A DNA stretch of 64,000 nucleotides from Hymenolepis diminuta. Lineage: Eukaryota; Platyhelminthes; Cestoda; Cyclophyllidea; Hymenolepididae. How positions within the stretch are numbered: the stretch's first letter is position 1; the number at the start of each line of letters is the position of its first letter. The notes beneath the pieces were generated by a model. That model did no database searches and was not told where the DNA came from. It saw only the letters and a program-made list of their open reading frames with translations. The DNA lies in the NCBI GenBank assembly GCA_900708905.1, contig CAADRB010000028.1, positions 731,655 to 795,654 of the forward strand. Direction: 5' to 3'. Positions 1 to 13,335 of the stretch are shown in pieces. The translations under genes and the position numbers were made by a program.

Positions 1-1119
1 GGGTGTTTAGATAAGAGAAATCTCAATCTATTTTGAAATTTCAAGTAGTCTCAATGACATAACTGGTGATATGAGGAGGCAAAACATGAATGTAACTGAG
101 GTGGTTTGGTTTCACCCAGCTGCAAATCTTAACTTAAAGTATTTAAAGCTCTGTTCGAGATGTAAGCTGTTATTAGAAGTAGTGCCTGAAATTGCGTGCT
201 TGCAAAAATGCAAATAAACGGAAATCGTTGTTCTTGAAAATAGTAATAATAATCGTTTATAAGATCTTTAGAGCTTGAATGATGACTCCATGCATTTTCT
301 GCTTAATTCATTTTTGTGTTTAACAGTTTTACTATTTTATTCCACCGTCATATGAAGCGTCCATTTCCTTCATCTAATTACTGCAACCTCTCGAAGAGTG
401 AGACATTTTACTTGGGCTGGATAACCACACATGGACCAATTCACAGCCAGAAATTTGAGTCGCCCTTACATACCTCAAGGCTGAGAGGAGGATTAATAAT
501 TACTATGCATTTCCAAAATTATTCCTTAATCACGTTCTCTATGTCAGGGCTTTGATTTTCGTTCACAAGGCGCAGTGATGTCTTTACGTCTCTGACTCAA
601 ACTTCTATCTGTTATGTCTAGACGAATTTACTGATTCTCCTTGCATTTATAACGGCCTCATTTCATTTAAAGTATACCTGCACTCATGCATCACGTACGC
701 TCTTGCCCAAGTGAACTTTGTATTTCCAGTCATAGATACAAGCAGATACGCTTATCTTTACCTGCTTGTACGCTTCCCTCTCATCTCCTCTCTCCATCAG
801 ACTCTTTCTTATTTTCTCGAATCCTCATCGTAGTTTACACAATACACATCGGCCCACTCAACTCCTTGCGTTCTATTTTTTTCGAACTGTTATTAAATAT
901 ATTAGCTGATAACTAAAGTCTTAGTTTTGACCATCTGGTTCTGGTTCAACAAGTACAACAAGCTAAATTCAAATCAAATATTTTAACCAAAGAGCTTTAA
1001 GGGTAAAGGATCACAGATCACTACTTACGATGAGGCACCCTTAATCTCCATTTTATCAAACAGTTGTGTTATAGAGCATCTTTGCATCTTTGATAAGAAT
1101 TACAAATGATCAAAGAGAC
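1..1119. other. Left edge, no gene recognised
   Basis: Short open frames on both strands with no splice-flanked coding segment. If gene A continues past its GTAAGT donor, the next exon was not found here. Confidence 0.5.
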
Positions 1120-1125
1120 TTTATT
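1120..1125 (-). promoter_or_regulatory. Possible polyadenylation hexamer (AATAAA) for the alternative end of gene A
   Basis: It lies a few nucleotides after the TAA at 1133-1135. It supports gene A ending inside the window only if the GTAAGT donor at 1176-1171 is not used. Being so close to the stop it would leave a very short 3' UTR. Confidence 0.25.
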
Positions 1126-1176
1126 ATATTCATTAAATTATTCGTACAAATTTATCTATATGGACTTTCAACTTAC

Positions 1177-1600
1177 AATCCCCCAGCTCATGCTCCGCAA
1201 TCAAATTCTCATCACTTGAATCTAAGCTGCGTTTGCTGATATTTCGATTTTTGATTTCGACCTCCGTGGCTTTTTTGGTTTTCGGGTGAGGCTGAGAGTG
1301 GAATACAACTCCTCCACTAATTTCAGGAAGAATACCAGCATCCAGAATTGATTCATTAAAAATTTTTTGTGTACCGATTGATTTTACATTGGAACGAAGA
1401 AGAATTCTCTTAAATTCGTCAAACGATGAAGCTTTCTGGAGTGCTTGAGCCTCCCTCCTAAGAACTATTTTGTTGAATTGATCGGTTCTGTTGCGAGGCT
1501 GACGTCTACTTATTCTCCTACGTTGAGTTTCTTCTTTCACTTCAGCTCGTTTTCTCTGATTTCGACGGTTTTGTCGACGGGTTTGTCGGAAGCAGTGCCA
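1177..1600 (-). CDS. Gene A coding exon 3 (basic region; possibly not the last exon)
   Basis: The acceptor AAAACAG precedes TGGCAC and the donor is GAT T|GTAAGT, leaving phase 1. The intron between exons 2 and 3 is 97 nt (1601-1697). The exon encodes a strongly basic start, then an amphipathic stretch (SFDEFKRILLRSN) and an SKR site near the end. If the donor is not used, translation runs to TAA at 1133-1135. Confidence 0.6.
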
Positions 1601-4600
1601 CTGTTTTACAATATACTCAATCTATGCGGAAAACACATGCATAAAATTAACTTCGATTATGCATACATTTAGGGAATAATGAGGAAAGAGAGTTTACCTG
1701 ATTTGGAGTGATGTTCTCCTTGATGAATGGACTCAAAGAATCGATAAATTGTCTAACTTGCCGTGGGGGTGGGAGGAATTGACTACCATTATACCATGCG
1801 TTCGTTTGTATTTTTTTCATTCTGGTTGCGTCAACATCCTGATTTCTACTGGAATGTGAAGATAAATCCATAGAATCGAAGTCCTGAGACAAAGAAGATG
1901 GGAAAGGATAGAGTGTACCTCCTTTTGTTAATCGAAGATTGTGTGGGATCGTTTGTTCTGATTGCAATAGTCCAGTCAAATGCTATAATTAAGTCAATGA
2001 AAAATCTACCTTCTTTATATCAAGGAGAAATTAAATATACATAAACAAATATTTGTAAATATAAATATACAAAATATATAGGGAAAATTTTGCCTTTAAA
2101 GCAATCAAATTACTTATTAATACTTAAATAATTAGCTGTGATTATCTAAGACTTATTCAATATTTAATTACTTTTATTTAAACCTGTTTATTACTTAGTT
2201 TATTTACATATAATAATTAGTCAATTTAAGTATATTTAACAGATTTTGAAATATTTTCGTAAAATATTAATTTAACTTTCAGTTATATTTTATATGACTA
2301 GGTGTCAACGAAAAGATAAATCACCTTTCTTTAAATAGTTAAAACATTTTAGAGAGTGAGAAATTATAGTTAGATAAAATTTTAAACTTTAGTCGGTGGT
2401 TTCGTGATTAAAGCAATGAAGTATTCGGACTCTGAAAAAGCAAAATTATTTTGGGGAGTGTTTTACATCCTATATTACAATTTGGCAAACAGGCTAAGTT
2501 ATCTATTAAAGCTAGTAACACTTAATTAATCAATAGTTGGCGGCTATCCAATTTCCTTTACAGAGTATGGGAAAATCCAATGAAGCACAATCTGATGATA
2601 TATTTCTTTCACGAATAATTTGGTAAGCTATATAACGAACGCAAATTTCTCTAGAAACAAAGAGATCACACAGTATAACTACTGTGTGAGAAGCTACAAG
2701 TGGATGCATATTTGGTTAGCTGCAACTACACCAGTTAGTACTGGACAATAAGGAGAATAAATAAATGTGAATTTCTCAAGTAGTATAACTCAACATTCTT
2801 TTTCTACTTCAGTGTAACTGAACTGTTACAATAATGCTATATTATTTTTAAATGTAAAAACGATTGCAAATGAACTCATAGAATTTCCTCGATTCGACAT
2901 CAAGAATGTGGGAAAGTGGATTAGGACGAAAATGTATTGGATGAAAAGGAAATGTTTTCTCCAATATCTCTCGTTGCTCTAAGTGACTCATTCCCACCGC
3001 TCACTTAGTGGTGTCGGTTTAAATTTGCAAATTTTTGACTAACCCCTTTCTGTAAAACTTGAAGTTGGAGTAAAATAAACTGATTGAATTTTCAAGATAT
3101 AACTAGGTAACCAATTACCAATCTAATAACAATTTCTTTCCCTTCAAAGGGCATAAATCCTACTCGAATTATGGGAAAATCTATCAGTGGGATAGTGTAG
3201 ATGGGATAACTTCAAATGATCCGGTTCTTTTGACTCTCAGGTCCTCTATGGCAAAGAATTTCCCTGGGGGAAGGGGGGTGGATTCGTATAACATTTACCG
3301 TAAATGTCATAGATTAACCTTTCTGCGTGTGGTGAATTGAACGAGGGATGGTGAGAGTTAGGCCAGTAATGCGCAAGTTGTCATGTGGTAGGCAACATCA
3401 GTTAGTGCTTACTTAGATTATTTGTTAAACGATAACCGCAAAATTGCTTATATGCACGACATTAATAGTCAATCGAAAGCATAGATATATAATTCAATTG
3501 ACGGCTATTTAATCTCTAGCCCTGAATCCCTAATTCAACTTTATAGTTTTATTTGCAGTGTATGAACATTAAAGAAAGTTTTCGAGATTTGGACACAAAA
3601 ATTGCTTATGCTATATAAAACATCACGATCTGTATAAAAATTTGTTGTTCTGTTAGATCGTAGAAAAAGAAAAGACGTCACCGCAGTCTTATCAAAACTT
3701 GTTTTAATAAGTGAAGCATATTTGTATGGTGAGAGTAAGTTAACTTGAATCTACTTTTGCGAATTTAAACCTTTAAAGGAGATAAGTATTTTTGTAAAGG
3801 TGTATCTTATATAATGTAAGAAAATTTACTGAAATTCTGATGCAGTTTCAATAAAAACTCAGGTTCTTCCACTTGATAGAATCAAAACTCTTGCAGACCG
3901 CTAAGACTGCGATTCATATGCGTTAATGGGGATTTAAGTGCAAAGTGGTATATAATATCAAATCGGAGGCTACAAGGATTTTGTTTTTATCTTAATGTCA
4001 TTGAAATGCCGATTTATTCCTGAATACTAAAGTTTTCCCCAAAAGTTCATTTTGGCCAGGATCCAATTCTAAGCATAGTGGTGGTCCGTTGTGAATTATG
4101 ACCTCGGGTTGAATGTTTCCCATGGCGCAACGCATAAATTTCTCTTTTCCTTGGTCGTTAAATCTTCATTTACTCTCTCTGTATGGCGCCCTTTTTAAAC
4201 AACACACAACGAAAGAAGGCGTTTTTTCTTGCTTTACTCGCACCAGTAATTACTATTGGTACTTAGCATATTCGGCGTATATTACGGACAACCACACATT
4301 TTCATCCGCGTGCTTTTGTTCAAATAAAAAACGACAAACACTGCTACCTAATTATCGGTTACTGGAACCTTGTTAAACCAACTGGGAATCGGTTAAGAGA
4401 GAGAATAAAGACCTGCTAGGTGTATCTAATTTAGTCCAAGTCACTAGGCAGTATCATTTTCTCTCCTTCTGTGAGAATGTTTCTCTCTCGCTCTCGAGTT
4501 CCTTGATATAAGAAACGAGATATGACCAATACCGTCAAATGTGTTCTAGATTCAGGATGACATTTTGTAATAACAGAGTCCCTCAAGGCCGACTTAGCTC

Positions 4601-6582
4601 GAACTAGAATTAGTAACCTTCTTCTCTCATTCGCTCAATTAAATTAGCAGGTGTTTCTCTTCTTTAGCTAAAATGGTTGCTATATATCACCCCTTCCTCA
4701 TCAGACGTTAATTTATACTTGCAGTTAATATGAGATGGAGTGAAAACCTTAAATAACCAAAGCCTTCCTGACTTAAGCACTGGACAAAGAGAGTTAGAGC
4801 CGGATTAGTTGGAAAAGTGGTTGATTTTTCTTCCCCGATTGTCCATAACTATTTCATTTCTTAGAGGCCAACCGCACACAGCATTTCTAATTTAAGCCAA
4901 TAAGATTAGATTTTCGCTTTACTCGAAAATCTTATATTTTGATGTTCTGCATCTTATAACAAATGTATATTGAGGGCATGAAAATTACAGTTCAAATAAA
5001 TGTTTGAAAAATTGACATAACTATCTCATAAGAAATAAATATTTGATTTTGTCTTTGGTATTTTGAATCTTTGAAATGATAAATTTCCCTCTATTCTCAT
5101 TTTTTAACAAAGTTTTACAACTTAATTAAATTTTGATTTAATTTATAGTCAGAAAAATACCAACTATTCAAATATCCGGCACAGGAGGAATTCAGCTATT
5201 ATTAGAGATCTGAATAATATATTTACATTCACTCCTAAATGGGAAACTTCAAAAATGCAGAAACTCTTCGACCTATCTAAGACGACTTAAGTTAAGAACT
5301 TAACGGGGAACTTCACATTTTCACATGAAATTTCACCATTTTTCCCTTTACTTGGGCATTTGAATAATGCCGCTTTCGAGTTCATATCGTGAGAAATTTG
5401 AAAAGTCTCAGCTTTACGCCAAAATTTGCATAAGGTCTCACCAAACGCGAACGCAATTTCACTTTCTTGAGTGGTCTCAATGAATTAATAATGATTTAAA
5501 ATTCATTTTAGAATCGAAGAACAGCAGGGAAACGTTGCTCTCAGCGAAATTAAACTATTAACCCTGCCTGCATTATATTTGTCAATTACGATTACTTCCC
5601 TTTAACTATAATTTTGAAGATAGGTTGTTAACTATTTTAAAGTGGATTGCAAACCGTTTCCAAAAATTTATTCCTATAATCATAACCGGGAATTAAGTTT
5701 TTTACAAAGAGAACTCATTCACCCGCTGACTTTCATAGTTGGATGGTCTGACGTCATTATTTATTAGGTTAACTGCATCAATATATACAGAAAAGAAGGA
5801 ATTGTGAAATAAATTTTAAACGATCAATGGAAACAAAATTCAAAATAGTGGATGATAGATTTAAAAAGCAACTCAACAATGAAATCCTCATCCAATTTAA
5901 AATATAAATTTTACTAAAAGAATGTATTTGTTTACCTAATTTTTCCGCTGTATAAATCAGCAGTGGTATTTTAGAAGTATTCACAGTCTACGTATTCCAA
6001 TATATGATTAATAAATTTTCTATCGCTTATTGGTCACAAATTTGACCCCCACATGTTGAAATGTATATTAAGTGCCTAAAGTTCATTAGCATTCAAATTG
6101 ACGTGACTCATTTTATAAAAAAATATGCAATTGCACTTGAGCCGCCATAATTAACCAATCGATACGTAAATAAATTTTTGGCAAATGACAAAACATACCC
6201 GTTTTGGATCTCGTCTGGCCTGATGGAGTGAAAATTGTTGCCGATGGAGTGTATTTACAGAGGAGGAGGCAACGTCATTTACGTCTTCAACAGCCAAGCT
6301 CATACAAGGCTGGTGAAGTAGAATTAGGCAAAACAGCAGGGCCAACTGACCACCAGAAACTGGTCGGTGGTTTCGAATTCCAGATCGTGAAACTGATAAG
6401 GGACGAGGAGAAGACCTAAGCCTCGTGGGTAGATGGTGAGGATCTTGCTTGTCCGCAAACATCATCGAGTCCGGAAGAGGGACGCAATGTGAATGAAGCC
6501 AGTGATTATTATGGTGTCGAGTAGTTTGGTTGATGATCAGCATATCTGGAAAAGGTACTTCTCTTCGACGTCGTTTTATCAT
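1177..6582 (-). CDS. Gene A: unidentified secreted or type II membrane protein precursor (three coding exons seen)
   Basis: Three exons join in phase: 6582-6199 (128 codons), 1982-1698 (95 codons), 1600-1177 (141 codons plus one base). Together they give about 364 residues. The N-terminus is basic (MIKRRRREV); near residue 92 a hydrophobic run LALLFCLILLHQPCMSLA looks like a signal peptide with a long n-region, or a signal anchor. A shorter start at the MMFADK methionines would give a more usual signal peptide. The third exon opens with a very basic stretch (RRQNRR, RKR, RRRISRR) and ends with SKR followed by SLDSSDEN, which could be a processing site. The protein may continue beyond the left edge through a perfect GTAAGT donor, or end at a TAA at 1133-1135 after reading on through it. 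A secreted ligand precursor is one reading; no known domain was recognised. Confidence 0.55.
1698..1982 (-). CDS. Gene A coding exon 2
   Basis: 285 nt, phase 0 at both ends, between an acceptor ATTATAG and a donor CAG|GTAAAC. It encodes 95 residues, hydrophilic and Ser-rich with a PPPRQVRQFIDSL segment and NGS and NIT sequons, which would suit a lumenal or extracellular location. No family was recognised. Confidence 0.6.
1983..6198 (-). other. Gene A intron 1 (4.2 kb)
   Basis: AT-rich, no convincing additional exon. A 52-nt segment near 5990-5940 (minus) has splice-like borders, but its length would break the phase-0 join between exons 1 and 2. A perfect 8-bp inverted repeat (CTAAGTGA / TCACTTAG) lies near 2978-3009. 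Confidence 0.5.
6199..6582 (-). CDS. Gene A coding exon 1 (signal-sequence exon)
   Basis: 128 codons, ending CGG|GTATGT. The exon reaches up to an acceptor at 6630-6631 (CTCAG). Across the preceding 38-nt intron the frame meets a TGA with no ATG in between, so the ATG at 6582 is the first possible start. The reading frame stays open on an otherwise AT-rich strand and is clearly richer in G+C than its surroundings. Confidence 0.6.
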
Positions 6583-6629
6583 TGTACGTATGTTGTTGTT
6601 TCCCGATGGGACACAGAGATTATTCCACA

Positions 6630-6667
6630 CTGAGTTCAGCGAATGACTAGTGTGTTTTTAAACTCAC
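6630..6667 (-). other. 38-nt mini-intron in the 5' UTR of gene A
   Basis: GTGAGT...CTCAG on the minus strand. Splicing joins a presumed 5' UTR exon (from about 6668 to perhaps 6950) to the signal-sequence exon. No in-frame ATG is gained. The acceptor could instead be a trans-splicing site, which is common in flatworms. Confidence 0.45.
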
Positions 6668-9600
6668 AGACACGTGTGTTTCATATGTATGTAGGTGGTA
6701 TAGGTGTGAGGCCGTATTTGCGTGTTGTGTAATAGAGGTATATGTTTGAACAAGTGACAGTAAAGTTTGCTTGCTGCAACACATTTGCGCAGAAGCGCGT
6801 GGTACGGACAGGCACATGGTAGAAGCGTGCGCCTGTCCTTCTCTCAATTCTCTCAAATCCGCAAAGTAAATTAACTCCTGAACGCACATACATGACCGCA
6901 CCTCAACAGGCACGCGCGGTGATACGCACGCACTTCCGTATTTATGTGCGGTTTAGTGCAAAGTTGAGCTTGGATCATCCAAATGGGGTGTATTGTCCTA
7001 ATACGTAACTTTTGAGTTGAGCACTATACACACCTTTCTAGACCTCTTAACTGCATCCTGTGTACTCTCCAAGAGTTCCGAATTTAATAAGATCTAAGAT
7101 AAGTGATACTATATTTCCTAGTTAGAATATAAATAGCCTTCTTATTGTCGTAACTATTACCTATGGCGTCAGTTGTAAATAAGATAGACAAGTTGCCTTT
7201 TAATATATAAGGTGATGTCCGTTCTAGAAGGCTGAATGTCTTGTCCGAATATTAGGAAATGTGTTTAAACCACAACCTAAAGGCAGTTGCTATTATTATT
7301 TATGGCAGGAAAGTTATTTGCTATGTTTGATCATAGAGGTGCGTCTAAACAGTTAAAGTATTACGATATCTTAACTCAGAGGTTGAAATAGGAACGAAAG
7401 AAAGGTGAAGAAATGATTAGAGTATTTTCTGCTTTTACTTTAAAGTTTGAGTTTGAGCAGAGGGACTTTCATCACACGTTAGTTCAAAGATTCCTGACTT
7501 TGGAACCTGATTATGTCCTCCTCGACATTCAAAATTTTCTGAGATCTTATCGTTTTCTCTTAATACAAAAAAGGCAGTTTCCAAGGTTCTTTTGTGATTC
7601 AGATTTTTACAGTGCAATGAGTTTTCCAAATGTTTACATGACAGTACTACTCAATGAAAATGACTTTATGATTACGCACAGTCACTGATGATCAAACAAT
7701 AGAGTTTGTGTTTGAAATGCACTATTTTTCCCACCAGAAAAAACTGAATTCATTGAATGTATTACTTACTAGAATGAATTGCATACTTGTGCGCTCTTGA
7801 CATCATGGAGTCTGGTTTTATTTGATAGTCTACTACGATGGAACTTTACTGACCCTAGAGATCCTTTCATTTGCACGCCGTTTCGATAAAGAAAGCTTGA
7901 ATCTTAAAAGCCTAATATCATTTAATTAATGATTATATAAATTACTGAAGTTACGTTTGACTGATTAATTAATTATTATACTGTCAAAAATATTTTAATA
8001 TATAAGAAATACTGTCTCTCAAATCTGATCAACAATTTTTTTCGTAATTATTGCTCCAATATTTTATAGTAATGCATTTTGATATTCTAATAAAATGGCA
8101 CTTAAATACGTGGGGAAAAATGGATAAATATTATCTATTAATAATATACATTTAATTCAAAATATTATTTCAAGGATCATAAATTGAACCAATTTTACTA
8201 TTTCATAGGTATATTTCTCGCGAAATATATTTAATTATATTTGATAAAAGGCAACTTAAAAGCTTTTTGATTAATTTGACTTTATTCGGCAGAAAATAGA
8301 AAAAAGCTATTATCTACTAGTGACTCCCGAAGTTATAATGGAGAATTTAAACGCATTCTCCTAAAACGCATTGACATTCGTAAATATAATCTTTACCAAA
8401 GTTATACAAAGTAAATATAATAGAGTTAAAAGTTAAATTATAAGCTATAATAATAACCGCCTTAAGTGACTCTCGATGCCTCAATATCCCAATATAAGAA
8501 CCCGTCTATGAAAATAGCTGTTCTGAACAAGAGAAATATGCTTATTCATTGAATAAATTAGCAGGATTCTTCGGAAGCAAGAAATTGGTGGAATAAATGT
8601 TTACCTTACATCAAGTGTGGTTCTATCTCTCTACAAAATGTCCATTTGATTTTCAATTTATTTGATGTCGTATTTTTAAAGCAGTAGTTTACTTATCATA
8701 TGGAATACTCACAAAACGGATTTTTAGGTCAGATATAATTTGCGAAAAGTGAGCTTTTTGTTATTATGCAATGACATACCGAGGTTGTTAATGAATATTC
8801 TATTAAGGGATAAGTTAACCAAAATTTTAAAACACAATCGAGATATTGTTTATTAATGGACCAATTTTGTCAATTCCTTTCCAAGGTCTTTTGATCTCTA
8901 TGGCATCAGATAAGTCAACCGTTAAAATCGTCTAATAAGTCACATTTTTGCCAATTTAAAGTGCACAATTATGCTAAAAGTTGTGAGAGAAAATGCCTTT
9001 ATCCCCCACCTATCTGGATATATAGGGTTAAAGAAATTCCCATGGGTTGTCAATCCCCTAACATCGTGTTTTATGGTGGAGCGTTGGAAGTCAATTTACA
9101 GTAGAAAGGCAAAGATTTGGCCCAACTCGCTTTTACCCGGAAGATAAATGAAGGAAATCCCCTTGAAACTCGTGTCAGTTTCCTTTTGGATGGATAAGCA
9201 CAGAACCGCGGCTCCGCTCTCTAAATTTCATCATGTAGAAAACGAGGGAGATACGTTTTTGACCGTGTGTGGCCTACAAATCAGTGATGGCTCAGTGAAT
9301 TCAAAACCGCCTCTGGGAACAGAATAACAGCATAAGTGGTGTGAATGGGGAAAATGGGGGAAGGGGGGAGAAGATGCCACCCTTGCTGGATTTGCGCCAA
9401 CTTCTTGCCCCGGATAACGGTTGCACACATCACAAGCACACACCCGTTTAGGCAGACGGAAGCATAAAAGTTTGCCAAAAACCTCTCACTCTCTCATGTG
9501 AAGCGCGTGAAACAAAGTCCGACTTTACTTTTTTCATGATTAGGGCCTTCAAACGATACTTGTAGAAGTTTATTTCTGCAAAGGCGACCGCGAAGTGTAC

Positions 9601-11424
9601 TCTGGCATGTTTTCGCTTCCAAAAATGTTACTTAAAAAACGTCACTTAGTTCCGTTAAGACCTACCTCATTTATTCTTCATTTGAGTTGCAGACCTTGAT
9701 GCCTTAAATTTATCTTTTAGGAGGAGATGCTATGGCGTACGAGTCATTAATGTAAGATAGAGAGGTCTGGAAATTTATTGCCCTTCCAAATCATGACGTA
9801 CTCCACAATAAACAGGGCAGGAAAGGAGACGGGGACCGTGGTGGGAATACCTTATTTAAAGAGAAAAACGGTGTTATATTCCCATGTAGCAAATCAAAAA
9901 GGGGACATTGCTATAAGGGAATGAAAATCAATAGGTAAGAGCTAGAAAGCAAAAATAAATCAATAAGAAACTTAAAAGAAGAGGGCTGAGTCCTAGATAG
10001 ATGAGATTATATTTCTAGCCTAGAAGATACCTATGTAAGACGGTGAAACTAATTTCGTTAGCGCTCTTTTCAAGTAAAGCTACCATGCGACAAGGATGAT
10101 ATAGAATGTGTAACAGAAGAAAACTGAGAGGAAGTAACTAGTTGACAAAAATTTCGGTTCATTGGGGAAGGGTAAAGCTCACATTTCAAATGCCAGATAA
10201 TAGAGAAAATCAGTGAACCGCTTGAAAGCTGAGGGTTGAGCCATGCACAAAGACAATGAAATGAATAAAAATCGATGGGCAAATCACGATAAAAAAATAA
10301 CTCTAGATGTAGAGTACAATCACTACAAGATCTATGCCCAGTATGCGGTAGTCAAAAACAGATAAACCGATGAGCAAATTAAGGAAGAGTAAGCATTCGG
10401 CCTGCTACGAGGTTCCAGCAAGACTTTCCCTAATCAGTCGGTAATGAATGAAATATGTCAAGTTTGACTAAATTTGACTTGAGGTGAATTTGTTTGGACT
10501 TTCTGGATTTTCATTACTTTAAGGATAATTATGCTCAAAGTGTAGGTGTCTACAAGACCTGAGATGTCGATCGCACATTATTGTAGATGAACCACTTTTG
10601 CGTTGTCTTAAGCCTACTATAGAATGCATAGTCAAGAAGCCGCGAAGATTAATGTAAGATTTTTGTTGTCTGAATGCAAATTGGTTCACAACCTAATTGA
10701 TATCCCCCTTTACAACTGTAGAGTAAAGTGCACTATTTGAAGGAGCATGTACGAAAATAAGACAAACAAAATATCACAAACATTTATTAGCGCATGGTGA
10801 ATAACCTTTTTACTCGAGTAATCCTTTACATAATTTCCATTTTAAATGCATCAAATGATGTAAACATAATAGAGTTTAAACTGGCATTGACCCCTACTGA
10901 ATTTAAGATTTTACCTTGAATTCATACGTAAAAAGAAATCAATTCAATTTGATTTCGTTGAAGAATTTAGACAAAAACCAACTTTTAAGAGGGAACAAGA
11001 GAATTTTTTGAATAGTAGTAATAAGCCCCAAAAGGGCATGATTTGGAGAAAAGTATAAATAGATTTCATGTTATAATTAATCGGGTTAGACTACTTCATT
11101 AATACTACTGTTACATTACATTATTTGGGATTTTTTTGTTCTGATTCTGTCTGCTACTTTGGCTGGTAATGATCAGTTTAATGGGTCACATTCATGGAAG
11201 TATTTGCAGTTACGAGAATTGTCTTGTACTTTTACACTTACCAGAGTAGCTTTGAATTTATAAATAAAATATATATGTTATTATCTGGTGCAAAATTAGT
11301 TCTAAAATTTTAGAAAAGAAAGCAATGCTTTTACGCTGTTTATGGATCATTGTTTCTCAGATACAACTTTCCACAGGGACTTCCAACGCCAAATTTAAGT
11401 TTTATACAAGATGAAGGTGGCTGA

Positions 11425-11590
11425 ATGGCCGACATCAGAATGTCATCCTAAGTGCTGACATTAGATTAAATGCAAGTCTCTTCAAAGGAGCTATTGAAAA
11501 GTGACAGCTCATATTCCGCTAAACTAAGTGGTGAAGAGGTAGAAATCCTGAATCTCATGAACTAGGTCTCACTACCCTTTCCGAAATGCA
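11425..11590 (+). repeat. Dispersed repeat family R2, copy 1
   Basis: CATCAGAATGTCATCCTAAG, GCTGACATTAGATTAAATGC and CTCTTCAAAGGA, then CTCACTACCCTTTCC. The same ordered blocks recur at 20.04 and 41.08 kb. Confidence 0.5.
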
Positions 11591-12164
11591 ACGTTTACTA
11601 TTTGTCAAATAAAACGACTTATTTCTGTGGAAGAGTGCTCGCATTGCCAATTTCATACTTACAATTTTGATGTATCAGGCATGAAGACACTTTAAATGCC
11701 ATTTTATTATGGAGTGTTTTATCGGGCATCGGTTTTTTTATAAATGAAGATTGTTGGCGGTCATTCATTTCAATGGTAGTGCGAGTTTCACCTACTCGTT
11801 TGAAAACTCCCCTAATTTATGAACTGGCTGCCACTTCAACGCTGAGTTGAAGAAAAATTCGATGCTTAAATATGAGTAATTATTAATTAGTAATTCATTT
11901 CAATAGGATTATGGTGGACTTCTGTCTTTTCATCGCTTTTAGCAATTCCGGGGAGTCACGTTATCCTTATGCGAAGAACCGTCAACCACTCATTAGTCGT
12001 TAATGATGATTAAGCAGCCGACATCCTGTTTGGCATCCACAGTTTTCCCACCAAAAGCAAATAGTATACTTGCGTTCCTGTTCTATTTGGCAGTTTGTTA
12101 CTTTAGAAATTTACTAATTATCATATAACAACTCTACAAGCCTGCCGACGTGATTTCTCTTAGG

Positions 12165-12490
12165 AAGTAGGGATGAAATTCTGGTAATTGAAATTTAGAG
12201 CATTTGGACATTAAATACTTAAAACTCAGTGAGGCGGCAAGACCGACTCATCTTGATCAAATAATACCGGTCAGTAAGCATTGAACATCGTTGACAAGCG
12301 TTTGCGGAGAATCTAGGAGGTAAATAATGAATTATGAACTTCAGAAGGTGAATTTCCCGCTCATTAAACATTGTGTAATCAGAATCCAAAAATCATATGA
12401 AATATGACTCTTGATACCTTGATGTTGCTTGCAGCACTTTCCTACTTGGTTCCCTCTCCCTTTCACCTCTGATTGGAAAATTTTCGTTTA
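12165..12490 (+). repeat. Dispersed repeat family R3, copy 1
   Basis: GAGCATTTGGACATTAA near the start and a pyrimidine-rich end CCCTCTCCCTTTCACC. The same pairing of blocks occurs at 21.26 kb; partial matches at 13.2 and 14.7 kb. Confidence 0.35.
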
Positions 12491-13159
12491 TCCACACTCT
12501 TAGGTTTTCCTGGATTAAACTGTAAAAGCCAATTTTTGCCACTGAAGATAAAATTTTGCAAATATATATTGCGCAGATATGACCTCAAATATTAGAAATC
12601 AATAGTTTCATAGTTATCACAGTAGTAATATGTTGTAATACTTCAACGACTTTCAAGATTGGCAAATATTATTTAGAAATAGTTTATCAAAGAACCTAAA
12701 TTAATTTACTAGAAATTTCATTTTAATAATTTGTGGTGCATTTCGATGCATGCTCCAAAACCTCACTACTGCGTAATAAGATATTAAGCTATAATTAACA
12801 TACTACATGTTATAAATAGACCTAATTAGTTTAATGGAAGCTGATTTCGCCTGTATTAGCAATAAATATTTTTAAAATTATATTTAAAATTAAAAAAACC
12901 CCCTATGATTCTCCGTTGGAAAACTTACCTTCCATCGGTTGACTCATTTTCAATTTGATGATAGGTCATTTCGATATCTGGATGTAATTACTGAGCTTTG
13001 TAAGGCTTAAAATGCCTTTGTAAGCCTAGCCTACATGTTCATGGCGGCAAGAAGATACAAAAGCATCAGGATAGCATCACCAATCACTCATATAAATCAA
13101 TTAGCCAACGAGCTCTAAATATTTCGAACATAACTGAAACCCCTAGAAAACCGAAGATC

Positions 13160-13335
13160 AGATAATGAAAATTGAATTGTGGAACATTAGGATGCAACGA
13201 TGCGAATAATAACCTTTGTGAAATTGGACATCTCCATGATTCTAGAATTCAAATAAAAAATCATGTTGGCATTCCTAATTGATATGTCCTCTGTTTCAAC
13301 CTCTCCCCCATCATTTCATCACTTACTGGGCTATT
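13160..13335 (+). repeat. Dispersed repeat family R3, partial copy
   Basis: Starts with TGTGGAACATTAGGAT and ends with CAACCTCTCCCCCATCATTT. Weakly similar to the 12.2 and 21.3 kb copies. Confidence 0.28.

Noticed and set aside
5938..5989. 52-nt splice-flanked segment in gene A intron 1 (minus)
   Set aside because: Its length would break the phase-0 join between exons 1 and 2, and the two exons already join without it.
6647..6913. Two long overlapping minus-strand frames upstream of gene A
   Set aside because: Neither joins in frame to the signal-sequence exon after removal of the 38-nt intron; the region is better read as 5' UTR with upstream open frames.
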